From positions 3,752,501 to 3,816,500 of the forward strand of contig NZ_CP073078.1 in assembly GCF_018135625.1 (NCBI RefSeq): a stretch of DNA of 64,000 nt, written 5' to 3'. Each line of letters starts with the position of its first letter. Position 1 is the first letter of the stretch. Source of the DNA: Phenylobacterium montanum (lineage in GTDB: Bacteria; Pseudomonadota; Alphaproteobacteria; Caulobacterales; Caulobacteraceae). The position numbers and the translations under genes are program-made. Under the pieces are notes generated by a model. The model was not told where the DNA came from and made no database searches. It was given only the letters and a program-made list of their open reading frames with translations. Below are positions 35,703-48,588 of the stretch, one piece after another.

Positions 35703-35713
35703 AGAGCCCCTTT
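35691..35713 (+). terminator. Terminator overlapping the pntB stop codon
   Basis: Perfect 9-bp stem AAGGGGCTC / GAGCCCCTT with loop TGAA, followed by T and TCCCTC. The pntB TGA stop lies in the loop. It separates pntB from the convergent typA gene. Confidence 0.65.
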
Positions 35714-35741
35714 CCCTCGATCCTAAGGCAGAGCGTCTGAC

Positions 35742-37574
<1,833 letters not shown>

Positions 37575-37645
37575 GGGAGGGGGTAGGCCTTTGGGAGGAG
37601 GGGCGCGGGGCTTTTACGTGACGGCGGGCCGAATAGCCAGCCGTA

Positions 37646-37663
37646 CCGCCGGGGACCCGGCGG
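37646..37663 (-). promoter_or_regulatory. Stable hairpin in the typA leader
   Basis: CCGCCGGG-GA-CCCGGCGG (plus-strand reading) forms an 8-bp stem with a 2-base loop, 72-89 bases upstream of the typA start. It may shape the 5' leader or reflect an operator. The rest of 37575-37808 shows no ORF or other clear element apart from the AT-rich GAATTCGAATT near 37691. Confidence 0.35.
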
Positions 37664-37808
37664 CCGCTTAAACCCCTGGGGAGTGAAATGAATTCGAATT
37701 GTGCGGCGCAACATGCGCGTTTTGTCGCGGTCTAGGCCTAAAGGCTTAGGAAATCAAGGATTCTGGCGGCCGAGGGAGAAAAACTGCGCCTCACCTGTAA
37801 AATTGCGC

Positions 37809-37837
37809 TTGATGAATTGTGCGCTGCACCGTATACC
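37809..37837 (+). promoter_or_regulatory. Sigma-70 promoter of the candidate sRNA
   Basis: TTGATG (37809-37814) and TATACC (37832-37837) with an exact 17-base spacer. No ORF follows on this strand; a terminator lies 90 bases downstream, so the promoter serves a short non-coding transcript. Confidence 0.7.
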
Positions 37838-37843
37838 AGAGCT

Positions 37844-37927
37844 GTGAAACGTCCCTGACGTTTCTGCCCTTCCTGGGCGTTTCCTCCCTATAAACTTGGC
37901 CGCGCTGTCTAGCGCGGCCATTTTTTT
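37844..37927 (+). ncRNA. Candidate small regulatory RNA with CCUCC single-stranded motifs
   Basis: A stand-alone unit of about 84 nt with promoter and terminator. Predicted structure: hairpin GAAACGTC-CCT-GACGTTTC (37846-37864); hairpin GCCC-TTCCT-GGGC (37866-37878); an unpaired GTTTCCTCCCTATAAACT stretch; then the terminator stem TGGCCGCGCT-GTCT-AGCGCGGCCA (37897-37920) and T7 (37921-37927). The loop TTCCT and the linker CCTCCC can pair with Shine-Dalgarno sequences. The architecture resembles the alphaproteobacterial suhB/alpha-r8 (MmgR) sRNA family as I remember it, but this was not searched. Likely a trans-acting regulator of translation. Confidence 0.68.
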
Positions 37928-37957
37928 GGCCGCGCCCCGCGGAGACGGGACAGGTTC

Positions 37958-38449
37958 TCAAGCGCCCTTGCGCGCCCGCCATTGTTCGCGGGTCTGGCTC
38001 CAGATCTCGACCGGATCGTCTTCGTAGGGCGGCGGCAGACGGCCCGGCCGGCGGGTGGTCGAGCCAAGCCGGATCGCGACCCTCTGCGAGGCTTTATTCT
38101 GCGGGTCTATGGAGTGGATCACCTCGCTCCAGCCTAGATGTTCGAAGGCCCATTCGATCGCGGCCGCTGCGCCTTCGGTGGCGTAGCCCTTGCCCCAGGC
38201 CTCGCGGACGATGCCCCAGCCCACCTCGGTTCCGGGCCAGCCCTCGGGGACCCAGGGGCCGAGGCGGCCAATCCAGCGCCCAGTGTCCTTTTCGATCACC
38301 GAGAACATGGCGAAGCCCTGGATGGTCCAGGCCCCGACCACGGATAGGAATCCGCGCCAGGCCACGGCGCGCGGCTGGGGTCCGCCGATGAAGCGCGTGG
38401 CCACCTCATCGGCCATGAAGTCCGCCCAGGGCTCGAAGTCCTCCGCCAT
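37958..38449 (-). CDS. GNAT-family N-acetyltransferase (start uncertain)
   Basis: A RimJ/RimL-like acetyltransferase, 163 residues from ATG 38449. The acetyl-CoA-binding region is EVGWGIVREAWGKGYATEGAAAAIEW and the late INKxS-like segment is DPQNKASQRVAIRLG. The frame stays open upstream and encodes LETARLILRPT, the usual first strand of this family, directly joined to the ATG. No ATG, GTG or TTG occurs between there and the mdh stop (38506); the only candidates are CTG within it or ATA at 38494. So the true protein is probably about 175 residues with a non-standard start, or the start was lost. It follows mdh on the same strand. Confidence 0.75.
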   Translation of the reverse strand: MAEDFEPWADFMADEVATRFIGGPQPRAVAWRGFLSVVGAWTIQGFAMFSVIEKDTGRWIGRLGPWVPEGWPGTEVGWGIVREAWGKGYATEGAAAAIEWAFEHLGWSEVIHSIDPQNKASQRVAIRLGSTTRRPGRLPPPYEDDPVEIWSQTREQWRARKGA

Positions 38450-38505
38450 GGTGGGGCGGAGGATCAGTCGGGCGGTCTCGAGCGTGGGGCCTATTTCCCT
38501 GGGCC

Positions 38506-39489
<984 letters not shown>

Positions 39490-39676
39490 TCAGGTGCTTG
39501 CGGGGAGAAACTGGCCTGCGGTCTAGCCCCCAAGTCGGGCGCTCGCAAGCGGTGGACAGATGATCGGCGCCGCTCGCCAGGGCCGTCCGGCCCTGCTATG
39601 GGGCGCCGCCCTCGGGCGAAGGCGTTTCCGCCAAGGCCGCCCACCGGGGTCGATGCACCCAATCTGGAGTCCTAGT

Positions 39677-40120
39677 GTGGACAAGTTTTCGATCGCGCCG
39701 GATTTCCTGCGCACGTCAAAGCCCCTGGCGTCCCTGGCGCTCTGCGAGGCGAGGCTGCAGGCCGACGCCCGCTGGCCGTGGATCGTCCTGATCCCCCGCC
39801 GCTTCGGCGCGCGCGAAATCGAGCACCTGAAAGCCGCCGACCGCGCCCAGCTGATGGAAGAGGTAGTGCTGGCCGGCGCCGCCGTGCGGGCCATCGGTTC
39901 AGCCCTCGGCCGCCCGGTGGAGAAGCTGAACGCCGGCATGCTGGGCAATATCACGCCCCAATTGCACGCCCACGTGGTCGGCCGCCGCGCCGACGACGCC
40001 GCATGGCCCGGCCCGGTCTGGGGCGCGGGCGAGGCTGTGGCCTATGACCCGGCCGATCTCGCCCATGCCCTGGAAGCCGCTCAGCTGGTGCTGGGCGGGG
40101 TTGCGGTTCGAGGGGAATAG
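39677..40120 (+). CDS. HIT-family protein
   Basis: A 147-residue cytosolic nucleotide-binding protein. The histidine-triad motif appears as PQLHAHVVGRR: the first His of HxHxH is replaced by Gln, a variant seen in a bacterial HIT subgroup that also shares the DDAAWPGPVWG ending. The last His, the nucleophile in active members, is kept. The start is GTG 39677 with GGAG eight bases upstream; ATG 39654 in the same frame is an alternative. Substrate is unknown. Confidence 0.8.
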   Translation: MDKFSIAPDFLRTSKPLASLALCEARLQADARWPWIVLIPRRFGAREIEHLKAADRAQLMEEVVLAGAAVRAIGSALGRPVEKLNAGMLGNITPQLHAHVVGRRADDAAWPGPVWGAGEAVAYDPADLAHALEAAQLVLGGVAVRGE

Positions 40121-40184
40121 CGGTCGCCCGGCGCACCATGCCCTACTTGGAGGTCGTCATCGCAGTCCGAGTTCAAAATGCCGC

Positions 40185-41078
40185 TCACGCCCTGAACCTC
40201 AGCGCCTCCACCAGCAGGGCGAACGCCGGTGTCGGTTGGCGGCGGCTCGCATAGTAGAGGTGATAGCCGGAGAACGGCGGGCACCAATCTTCGAGGACTC
40301 GCGCCAGGCGGCCGTCGGTCAGCGGATCCTTGACGTGATCCTCCAACACGAACGCCAAGCCCAGCCCCGCGCAGGCCGCCTTCAGGATCAGCCGGGTCTC
40401 ATTGAAGATCAGCTGCCCTTCCACCCGGACATGCAGTTCGCGCCCCTCCTTCTCGAACTCCCAGGCATAGAGGCCGCCTAGGGTCGGGAACCGCAGATTG
40501 ATGCAGTCATGGCCGGTCAGATCGTGCGGCGTGTGCGGCCGCTCATGCCGCTCGAAATAGGCTGGCGCGCCCACCACGGCCATGCGCAGGTCCGGGCCGA
40601 TACGGACCGCGATCATGTCCTTGTCGACCTGTTCGCCCAGGCGCACGCCGGCGTCGAAGCGATCGGCCACGATGTCGCGAAAGCCGGTGTCCACCGAAAG
40701 CTCGACGTTCACGTCCGGATAGTCGGGCAGCAGCCGTTCGAGCACAGGCCACAGGACGGTCTCAGCGGCATGTTGGCTCGTGGTGATGCGAACCGGACCG
40801 GCCGGCTTGTCCCGCAGTTCGGTGACGGCGGCAAGCTGGGAGCCAATCTCATCGAAGGCGGGCCGCAGGTTGGCCAGCAACCGCTCGCCAGCCAGGGTCG
40901 GCGCAACGCTGCGCGTCGTGCGGGTCAGCAAGCTCAGACCCAGCCGGGTTTCGAGGCGGCGGACCGTCTGGCTCACAGCCGACTGCGATGACCCAAGGCG
41001 GGCCGCAGCGCGCGTGAAGCTGCGCTCCTCCGCCACCACGAGAAAGGTCGTCAGGTCGCCCAGGTCCTCGCGGCGCAT
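40185..41078 (-). CDS. LysR-family transcriptional regulator
   Basis: A 297-residue regulator. The N-terminal winged HTH covers about 5-65 (DLTTFLVVAEERSFTRAAARLGSSQSAVSQTVRRLETRLG), followed by the linker helix and the periplasmic-binding-like effector domain (PVRITTSQHAAETVLWPVLERL ...). It is divergent from an aldo/keto reductase gene across 94 bp. The gap contains GATTAG (41080-41085) and CTAATC (41118-41123) as an inverted pair and an ATGCGCAT palindrome between them, consistent with a LysR site controlling both genes. Confidence 0.88.
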   Translation of the reverse strand: MRREDLGDLTTFLVVAEERSFTRAAARLGSSQSAVSQTVRRLETRLGLSLLTRTTRSVAPTLAGERLLANLRPAFDEIGSQLAAVTELRDKPAGPVRITTSQHAAETVLWPVLERLLPDYPDVNVELSVDTGFRDIVADRFDAGVRLGEQVDKDMIAVRIGPDLRMAVVGAPAYFERHERPHTPHDLTGHDCINLRFPTLGGLYAWEFEKEGRELHVRVEGQLIFNETRLILKAACAGLGLAFVLEDHVKDPLTDGRLARVLEDWCPPFSGYHLYYASRRQPTPAFALLVEALRFRA

Positions 41079-41121
41079 TGATTAGTCCTGCTGATAGGTT
41101 CATGCGCATCTTAGCGTCTAA

Positions 41122-42165
<1,044 letters not shown>

Positions 42166-42172
42166 GCGGCCT

Positions 42173-42757
42173 CTACGGCCGCTCCAGGAACACGATCGTC
42201 GTCGCCCCGACCTCGGCCAGCTCGCCGATCCAACCGCCGTTGGTCTCGGCGTGCAGGATCGCCTGCATGGGATGGGCCGCGTCCCGCTCGTGGAAGCTGA
42301 TCACCAGCTTGTCGCCGTCGCGGACGACCTGATCCACCACCCCGTCGCCGCCCAGGGCGCCCTCGCGGCGCAGGTCGCGCCAGGCGCCCTCGATCTGGGG
42401 GCGGGCGGTGTCGCTGGTGCGGGGTGAAGGCTTTTCGCCTGGATCGGTCAGTTGGAAATCGAACAGCGGGACACCGGCGGCGTCGCTGAGCCGCCAGCGG
42501 CCGTCGAGCGCGCCCTGGCGGGCCTCGGCCGAGGCGTAGGCCTGGTCGACCGTGGTTCCCTTGGCGTCGTCGGCCAGGGGTTCGGGCGGCGGCGCATCCT
42601 CGCCGGCCTGGGGCGGCGCCGGCGCGCCCGGCGCGCCCGGCTGCAAAGGTGACGGCGGCGGTTGGGTCTGGGTCGCTGCGGGCGGCGTCGTCGCGGGCGC
42701 GGCGTCCGGCTGGGCGGCGCCGAGGGCCAAGGCGAGCGCTGCGCCGGCCGGGTGCAT
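42173..42757 (-). CDS. Secreted proline-rich protein of unknown function
   Basis: A 194-residue protein from ATG 42757, which overlaps the TGA of the upstream lyase gene by one base (TGATG). Residues 1-16 look like a short signal peptide (AGAALALALGAAQ). A Pro/Ala/Gln-rich linker follows (about 20-65), then a compact domain with alternating charged and beta-like segments (GRWRLSDAAGVPLFDFQLTD, KLVISFHERD, NGGWIGEL). No family was recognised. Its coupling to the lyase gene may be only positional. Confidence 0.68.
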   Translation of the reverse strand: MHPAGAALALALGAAQPDAAPATTPPAATQTQPPPSPLQPGAPGAPAPPQAGEDAPPPEPLADDAKGTTVDQAYASAEARQGALDGRWRLSDAAGVPLFDFQLTDPGEKPSPRTSDTARPQIEGAWRDLRREGALGGDGVVDQVVRDGDKLVISFHERDAAHPMQAILHAETNGGWIGELAEVGATTIVFLERP

Positions 42758-43635
42758 CAGCGGACGGCTTCCCGCGCAGTGATCGCCTCGGCGCGGGCGA
42801 CGAGGGCCTCGGCCTGGGCCAGGTGCAGGCGCTCGGCCAGACGCCCCTCGACCCGCAGCGCGCCCTTGCCGCCGTTTTCGGGTACGTTGAAGGCGGCGAT
42901 CACCGCCCGCGCCCACTCGACCTCGCCCGGATCGGGGCCGAAGACGCGGTTGCAGGCCTCGATGTGGCTGGGATGTATGATGGTCTTGCCGTCGAAGCCG
43001 AAGTCGGCGCCCTGGCGGCAGGCAGCCTCCAGGCCCTCGAGATCGTCGATACCGTTGAACACGCTGTCCAGCAGGGTCAGGCCGTAGATGCGGCCGGCGG
43101 CCACCGCCAGGGTCAGGACGGCCAGGAACGGCTCGCGCCCCGGGGTCTGACGGCAGTTCATCTCCTTGGCGAGGTCGTTGAGCCCCAGGCAGAAGGCGCG
43201 AAGGCGGCTGGCCTGAGCCATGGCCGCGATCGGCTCCAGGGCGAACACCGCCGGGCAGGTCTCGATCATGGCCCAGAGCTCGGTTTTCGCCGGCGCAGCC
43301 GCGAGCGCCGCGTCATAGGCGGCGATGTCGGCCGGTCCCTGGATTTTGGGGACCACCACCGCGTCCGGCCCCGCCCGCGCCGCCGCCTTCAGGTCTTCCT
43401 CGCCCCAAGGGGTGGAGAGGGCGTTGCATCGGATCACCACCTCGCGCTGGCCGAAGCCGCCCGCCTGAACGGCGGCCACCGCCTGGGCGCGGGCCTCGGC
43501 CTTGGCCTCGGGGGCGACCGCGTCCTCCAGGTCCAAGATCACCACATCGCAGGCCAGGCCCTTGGCCTTTTCGATCGCCCGCGCGTTTGAGGCGGGCATG
43601 TAGAGGACGCTGCGGCGAGGGCGATGGCTGCTCAT
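42757..43635 (-). CDS. HpcH/HpaI aldolase/CitE-like acyl-CoA lyase
   Basis: A 292-residue cytosolic enzyme of the citrate-lyase-beta-like family that cleaves or forms C-C bonds in acyl-CoA esters such as malyl-CoA or citramalyl-CoA. The N-terminus RRSVLYMPASNARAIEKAKG and VVILDLEDAVAPEAKAEAR carry the CoA-pocket Arg and the metal-site Glu/Asp; the second acidic ligand is in MAQASRLRAFCLGLNDLAKE. ATG 43635 has GGAG seven bases upstream. The exact substrate is not readable; no other CoA-pathway genes lie nearby. Confidence 0.83.
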   Translation of the reverse strand: MSSHRPRRSVLYMPASNARAIEKAKGLACDVVILDLEDAVAPEAKAEARAQAVAAVQAGGFGQREVVIRCNALSTPWGEEDLKAAARAGPDAVVVPKIQGPADIAAYDAALAAAPAKTELWAMIETCPAVFALEPIAAMAQASRLRAFCLGLNDLAKEMNCRQTPGREPFLAVLTLAVAAGRIYGLTLLDSVFNGIDDLEGLEAACRQGADFGFDGKTIIHPSHIEACNRVFGPDPGEVEWARAVIAAFNVPENGGKGALRVEGRLAERLHLAQAEALVARAEAITAREAVR

Positions 43636-43760
43636 TTCCGGTCTCCATCCCGCCTGATTTCGGCCGCGGCTTGCACACAGGATCAAGCGTCAGCGGCGCG
43701 GGGTGTCAACCCGGCGCCGGAAGGGTATAGGCTTGCGCAGAGTAGTGATAAGCGTGCGCC

Positions 43761-43779
43761 GGCGCCGAGCGTCGGCGCC
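43761..43779. promoter_or_regulatory. 19-bp palindrome upstream of the fusion glycan gene
   Basis: GGCGCCGA-GCG-TCGGCGCC has perfect 8-bp arms. It lies 39-57 bases upstream of the ATG at 43818, where an operator or leader hairpin would be. No T-run follows. Confidence 0.4.
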
Positions 43780-43817
43780 CTTGATTCGGGGACCTTCGGG
43801 CCGGCCAATCCCTCGCC

Positions 43818-46800
43818 ATGACGTCAGATTCCCCTTCCCAGGAACCGCATAGCCTTGAGTCCGCCCCCGAACAGCCGGGGCGGAATGGCCATGACCGCTT
43901 CGTATTCCACGACCCCTCCGGCAAGCGGGCGCGGCGCGCCGGCCAGTTCGGCGGACTTCTGCTGTCGCTGCTGGCGGCGATCGTCGCCGGATTCCTGGCC
44001 ACATTGGCTTTCGCCCCGCGCCTGCCCACCATCGAGATGCAGGACCCCCGAGTGCTGCAGGGCCTGCATCAGGAGACGGCCAAGCGCTTCCTGAAGGGGG
44101 CCAAGCCGGCCTGGACCCGGATCATCCAGCGGCCGCGGGCGGCGGCGACCAACAAGGCCATCCGGCCCCTGACCGTCGGCTTCTATGTCAGCTGGGACGC
44201 CGAGGCGCGCCAGTCGCTGAAGGATCATGCGAGCCAGCTGGACGTGGTGGCGCCGCAATGGATCGCCCTGCACGACGCCCAGGGCGACGTCGACCTCACC
44301 GACGACGCCGAGGCCATGTCGGCGATCGCGGCGCAGCAGAAGCCGCCGGCGATCATGGCGGTGGTGCACAACGCCCACGAGGCGATCTTCGACACCGCCA
44401 TCGGCGACGGGATTATCCTGAACAAGGGCGCCGAGGACAAGCTCCTGGCCACGCTGGTGGTGCAGGCCGCCAAGCACAACTACGCCGGCTACTGCTTCGA
44501 CCTGGAGAACCTGTCGCCGAACGCCATCGCCGCCTATCCGGCCTTCCTGCGCCGCGCCAAGGCCGCGCTGGCCCCGCACAAGCTGGAGGTCTGGGTCACC
44601 GCCCCGTTCGACGACGAGGATCAGCCATTCCGCGCCCTGCAGGACGCCACCGACTCGCTGGTGCTGATGGCCTATGACCAGCACTGGAGCACGGGCAGCC
44701 CCGGCCCGGCCGCCGGCCAGGACTGGTTCGAAAAGAACCTCGACCTGCGCATGTCCAAGCTGGATCCGGAAAAGACCATCATGGCCTACGGCTCCTACGG
44801 CTATGACTGGGCCGCGCGCGACGCCTCGGGCCAGGGCCGGGCCGACGTGATCGACTTCCACGAAGCCATGCAGATCGCCCGGGATTCGTCGGCGACCATC
44901 CGCTACGACGACGACGCCCTGAACCCGACCTTCAGCTACACCGACGAGGACAACGGCGGGATCAAGCACACCGTCTGGTTCCTCGACGCCACCACCCTGT
45001 TCAACCAGGTCAAGGTCACCGACCCCTGGCGGGTGCGCGGCTACGCCATGTGGCGCCTGGGGGCGGAAGACCCCGGCATGTGGAGCATCCTCGGCAAGCC
45101 GTATGGCCAGGTCGATTCCTCCAACCTGACCCGGATCAGCACCGGCCAGGGCGTGGATTTCGACGGCACGGGCGAAGTGCTGCACATCACCGCCACCCCG
45201 ACCCTGGGCCACCGCAGCCTGACCTTCGACCCCGACACCGGGCTGATCGCCGACCAGAGCTACGACAAGCTGCCCAGCGCCTACGAAATACAGCGCTACG
45301 GGGCCAAGAAGGGGCTGGTGGCCCTGACCTTCGACGACGGGCCCGACCCGCGCTGGACGCCCAAGATCCTGCAGATCCTGAAGGACAAGGACGCGCCGGC
45401 GACCTTCTTCGTCATCGGCATGAACATGCAGAAGCACCCCGAGCTGGTCGAGCGCGAGGTGCGCCAGGGCATGGTGGTGGGCAACCACACCTATACCCAC
45501 CCCAATATCGGCCTTCTGCCCGTGCCGGAGACCGACCTGGAGCTGAACGCCACCCAGAGGCTGTTCGAGGTGATCACCGGCCGGTCGATGCGCTTCATGC
45601 GTCCGCCCTACTTCGGGGACGCCGAACCATCGACCCCGGCCGAGGTCGACCCGCTGGTCGACGCCCAGAAGCTCGGCTACCTGATCGCCGGCCTGCGCAT
45701 CGACCCGGACGACTGGAAGAAGCCGGACCCGGCCCTGATCGTGCAGCGTTCGCTGGCCCAGCTGGCCGATCCCGGCACCATCGACCGGCCGCCCGGCCAG
45801 GTGATCCTGCTGCACGACAGCGGCGGCGACCGCAGCCGCACCATCGAGGCCCTGCCCAACCTGATCGACCAGCTGAGGGCCCACGGCTACCGCCTGGTGA
45901 GCCTGGCCGAACTGGCCGGCATGCCGGTCGAGCAGGGCAATCCGCCGACCCAGCGCCAGTGGCTGGAGCTGACCCTGGACCGGCTAGGCTTCGGCATCTT
46001 CCGCGAAGTGAATTTCGCGCTGGAGGCCCTGTTCATCACCGCCATCACCCTGGGCATGTTGCGGCTGGTGTTCCTGGCGGTGCTGGCCCTGGTTCACCGC
46101 TTCCGCGAGGGCGGGCGCGAGCCGAAGGAGCTGGACCCCGAAACCGGCCCGCTGGTCAGCGTGCTGATCCCCTGCTTCAACGAGGAAAAGGTGATCGCCG
46201 CCTCGGTGGCGCGGATCCTGGAATCCCGCTGGACCCGGCTGGAGGTGCTGGTGCTGGACGACGGCTCGTCCGACGGCACCTCGGCCGAGGTCGAGAAGCA
46301 TTTCGCGAGCGACCCGCGCGTGCGGCTGATGCGCTTCCCCAATGGCGGCAAGGCCCTGGCGCTGAACCGGGGCTTGGACCAAGTCAAGGGCGAGATCGTC
46401 GTGGCCCTGGACGCCGACACCCTGTTCCCGCCCTCGACCATCCCGCGCCTGGTGCGCTGGTTCGCCGATCCCAAGGTGGGGGCGGTGGCCGGCAACGCCC
46501 TGGTGGGCAACCGGCGCAACATCGTCACCCGCTGGCAGGCCCTGGAATACGTCACCGCCCAGAACCTGGAGCGGCGGGCGCTGGCGGCCCTGGGCGCGGT
46601 GACCGTGGTGCCGGGGGCGGTCGGCGCCTGGCGGCGCGCAGCCCTGGAGCAGCTGGGCGGCTATCCCGCCGACACCCTGGCCGAGGACCAGGACCTGACC
46701 ATCGCCGTGCAGCGCGCCGGCTGGCGGGTGGAGTTCGACCCCGACGCTAGAGCCTATACTGAGGCGCCCGAAACCGTGCAGGGCCTGCTGAAACAGCGCT

Positions 46801-47270
46801 TCCGCTGGTCGTTCGGCACCCTGCAGTGCATCTGGAAGCACCGCGAGGCCACGTTCAGCAGGAAGCGCCCGATCCTGGGCTTCGTCGCCCTGCCGCAGAT
46901 CTGGCTGTTCCAGATCGTCCTGGCCACGGCCGCGCCGCTGGTGGACCTGGCGGTGGTCTGGAGCCTGATCGCCGCCGGCCTCGACCACGTCTTCCACCAG
47001 GCCGAGGCCGAGACCGACAGCCTGGTGCGCTCGCTGCTCTACTGGGCGGTGTTCATCTTCGTCGACCTGTCGGCGGCGGCGCTGGGCATGGCGCTTGAAA
47101 AGCGCGCGCCGTGGCGCGAGCTGCCCTGGCTGCCGGTGCAACGCTTCGGTTATCGCCAGCTGATGTATTATGTGGTGCTGAAGGCGGTGATCACCGCCGT
47201 CCGCGGCCCGATCGTCGGCTGGGGCAAGCTGGAGCGGCGGGCGACGGCGGCGGTGGAAAGCCATACCTGA
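43818..47270 (+). CDS. Three-domain glycan protein: GH18-like + polysaccharide deacetylase + GT2 synthase
   Basis: A single 1150-residue membrane protein. An N-terminal cytoplasmic tail is followed by a membrane segment at about 41-66. A GH18-like domain spans about 115-440 ([32 protein letters not shown]); a full DxxDxDxE is not present. A NodB deacetylase spans about 497-690 with [30 protein letters not shown] and [10 protein letters not shown] second membrane segment lies near 737-760. The GT2 domain (about 778-1010) has [35 protein letters not shown] and QRFRWSFG, then about four membrane segments. It probably makes, partly deacetylates and processes a beta-linked N-acetylhexosamine polymer. 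No neighbour suggests a known locus. Confidence 0.9.
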   Translation: MTSDSPSQEPHSLESAPEQPGRNGHDRFVFHDPSGKRARRAGQFGGLLLSLLAAIVAGFLATLAFAPRLPTIEMQDPRVLQGLHQETAKRFLKGAKPAWTRIIQRPRAAATNKAIRPLTVGFYVSWDAEARQSLKDHASQLDVVAPQWIALHDAQGDVDLTDDAEAMSAIAAQQKPPAIMAVVHNAHEAIFDTAIGDGIILNKGAEDKLLATLVVQAAKHNYAGYCFDLENLSPNAIAAYPAFLRRAKAALAPHKLEVWVTAPFDDEDQPFRALQDATDSLVLMAYDQHWSTGSPGPAAGQDWFEKNLDLRMSKLDPEKTIMAYGSYGYDWAARDASGQGRADVIDFHEAMQIARDSSATIRYDDDALNPTFSYTDEDNGGIKHTVWFLDATTLFNQVKVTDPWRVRGYAMWRLGAEDPGMWSILGKPYGQVDSSNLTRISTGQGVDFDGTGEVLHITATPTLGHRSLTFDPDTGLIADQSYDKLPSAYEIQRYGAKKGLVALTFDDGPDPRWTPKILQILKDKDAPATFFVIGMNMQKHPELVEREVRQGMVVGNHTYTHPNIGLLPVPETDLELNATQRLFEVITGRSMRFMRPPYFGDAEPSTPAEVDPLVDAQKLGYLIAGLRIDPDDWKKPDPALIVQRSLAQLADPGTIDRPPGQVILLHDSGGDRSRTIEALPNLIDQLRAHGYRLVSLAELAGMPVEQGNPPTQRQWLELTLDRLGFGIFREVNFALEALFITAITLGMLRLVFLAVLALVHRFREGGREPKELDPETGPLVSVLIPCFNEEKVIAASVARILESRWTRLEVLVLDDGSSDGTSAEVEKHFASDPRVRLMRFPNGGKALALNRGLDQVKGEIVVALDADTLFPPSTIPRLVRWFADPKVGAVAGNALVGNRRNIVTRWQALEYVTAQNLERRALAALGAVTVVPGAVGAWRRAALEQLGGYPADTLAEDQDLTIAVQRAGWRVEFDPDARAYTEAPETVQGLLKQRFRWSFGTLQCIWKHREATFSRKRPILGFVALPQIWLFQIVLATAAPLVDLAVVWSLIAAGLDHVFHQAEAETDSLVRSLLYWAVFIFVDLSAAALGMALEKRAPWRELPWLPVQRFGYRQLMYYVVLKAVITAVRGPIVGWGKLERRATAAVESHT

Positions 47271-47332
47271 CCACCCATTGGGCGGAACGCGGATATGTCG
47301 GTTTTGAAACCGCTTTCCGCCGCGTTCTGGCG

Positions 47333-47361
47333 TTGCCCTCCCGGGACGGGGCGCCTATAAG
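47333..47361 (+). promoter_or_regulatory. Sigma-70 promoter of the suc operon
   Basis: TTGCCC (47333-47338) and TATAAG (47356-47361) with a 17-base spacer lie 53 bases before the sucC start. The fit to the alphaproteobacterial pattern is good. A near-palindrome GGCGGAACGCGG ... CCGCCGCGTTC lies just upstream (about 47281-47326). Confidence 0.65.
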
Positions 47362-47413
47362 GCCCCCGATCCGAAGTGGCTCCTCACGCCCTTCCGCCCA
47401 GCGACGGGACCCC

Positions 47414-48583
47414 ATGAATATCCACGAGCATCAAGCCAAGGCCGTCCTCAAGGAGTTCGGCGTTCCTGTTCCGCGCGGCCAGGCCGCCTTCAGCGTCGAC
47501 GAGGCGGTCAAGGCCGCCGAGGCCCTTGGCGGGCCGGTCTGGGTGGTCAAGGCCCAGATCCACGCCGGCGGTCGCGGCAAGGGCGGCGGGGTCAAGGTGG
47601 TCAAGTCGCTGGACGACGTGAAGGCCGAGGCGACCCGCATGCTGGGCATGACCCTGGTCACCCACCAGACCGGCCCCAAGGGCCGCATCGTCCGCCGCCT
47701 GTATATCGAGGAAGGCGCCCAGATCGCCCGCGAGCTCTACCTGTCGCTGCTGGTGGACCGCGAGACCAGCTGGGTCTCGGTGGTCGCCTCCACCGAAGGC
47801 GGCATGGACATCGAGGAGGTCGCCCACAAGACCCCGGAAAAGATCGCGACCTTCTCGATCGACCCGGCCACCGGCGTGTTCCCGCATCACGGCCGCAAGC
47901 TGGCCAAGGCCCTGGGCCTGAGCGGCGACCTCGGCAAGCAGATCGGGGCGCTGCTGCCCAAGCTCTATGCCGCCTTCGTCGCCAAGGACATGGCGATGCT
48001 GGAGATCAACCCGCTGATCGTCACCGGCTCGGACGAGCTGCGCGTCCTGGACGCCAAGGTCAGCTTCGACGACAACGCCCTCTATCGTCACCCGGACGTG
48101 CGCGAACTGCGCGACGAGACCGAAGAGGACGAGAAGGAGATCGAGGCTTCCAAGCACGACCTCTCCTACATCGCCCTCGACGGCGAGATCGGCTGCATGG
48201 TCAACGGCGCGGGCCTGGCCATGGCGACCATGGACATCATCAAGCTCTACGGCGCCGAGCCGGCCAACTTCCTCGACGTCGGCGGCGGCGCCTCCAAGGA
48301 GAAGGTCACCGCGGCCTTCAAGATCATCACTGCCGACCCCAATGTGAAGGGGATTCTGGTCAACATCTTCGGCGGCATCATGCGCTGCGACATCATCGCC
48401 GAGGGCGTGGTGTCGGCGGTCAAGGAGGTGGGGCTGAAGGTTCCGCTGGTGGTGCGCCTGGAAGGCACCAATGTCGATCTCGGCAAGAAGATCATCAACG
48501 AAAGCGGATTGAACGTCATCGCGGCCAACGACCTGTCGGACGGCGCCGAGAAGATCGTCAAGGCGGTTAAGGGGGCGGCGTAA
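47414..48583 (+). CDS. sucC: Succinyl-CoA synthetase subunit beta (ADP-forming)
   Basis: A 389-residue TCA-cycle subunit that binds the nucleotide and succinate. It begins [20 protein letters not shown], with an ATP-grasp fold ([28 protein letters not shown]) and the C-terminal [15 protein letters not shown] succinate/phosphate region. ATG 47414 was chosen over an upstream frame from 47111, which is shadow of the preceding gene. sucD follows after 5 bp. It heads the suc operon. Confidence 0.95.
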   Translation: MNIHEHQAKAVLKEFGVPVPRGQAAFSVDEAVKAAEALGGPVWVVKAQIHAGGRGKGGGVKVVKSLDDVKAEATRMLGMTLVTHQTGPKGRIVRRLYIEEGAQIARELYLSLLVDRETSWVSVVASTEGGMDIEEVAHKTPEKIATFSIDPATGVFPHHGRKLAKALGLSGDLGKQIGALLPKLYAAFVAKDMAMLEINPLIVTGSDELRVLDAKVSFDDNALYRHPDVRELRDETEEDEKEIEASKHDLSYIALDGEIGCMVNGAGLAMATMDIIKLYGAEPANFLDVGGGASKEKVTAAFKIITADPNVKGILVNIFGGIMRCDIIAEGVVSAVKEVGLKVPLVVRLEGTNVDLGKKIINESGLNVIAANDLSDGAEKIVKAVKGAA

Positions 48584-48588
48584 GCGTC

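Noticed and set aside
43824-45884. Minus-strand open frame of 686 codons
   Set aside because: Antisense to the GH18-NodB-GT2 gene, which has clear catalytic motifs; the shadow is Gly/Val/Gln/His-rich with no domain.
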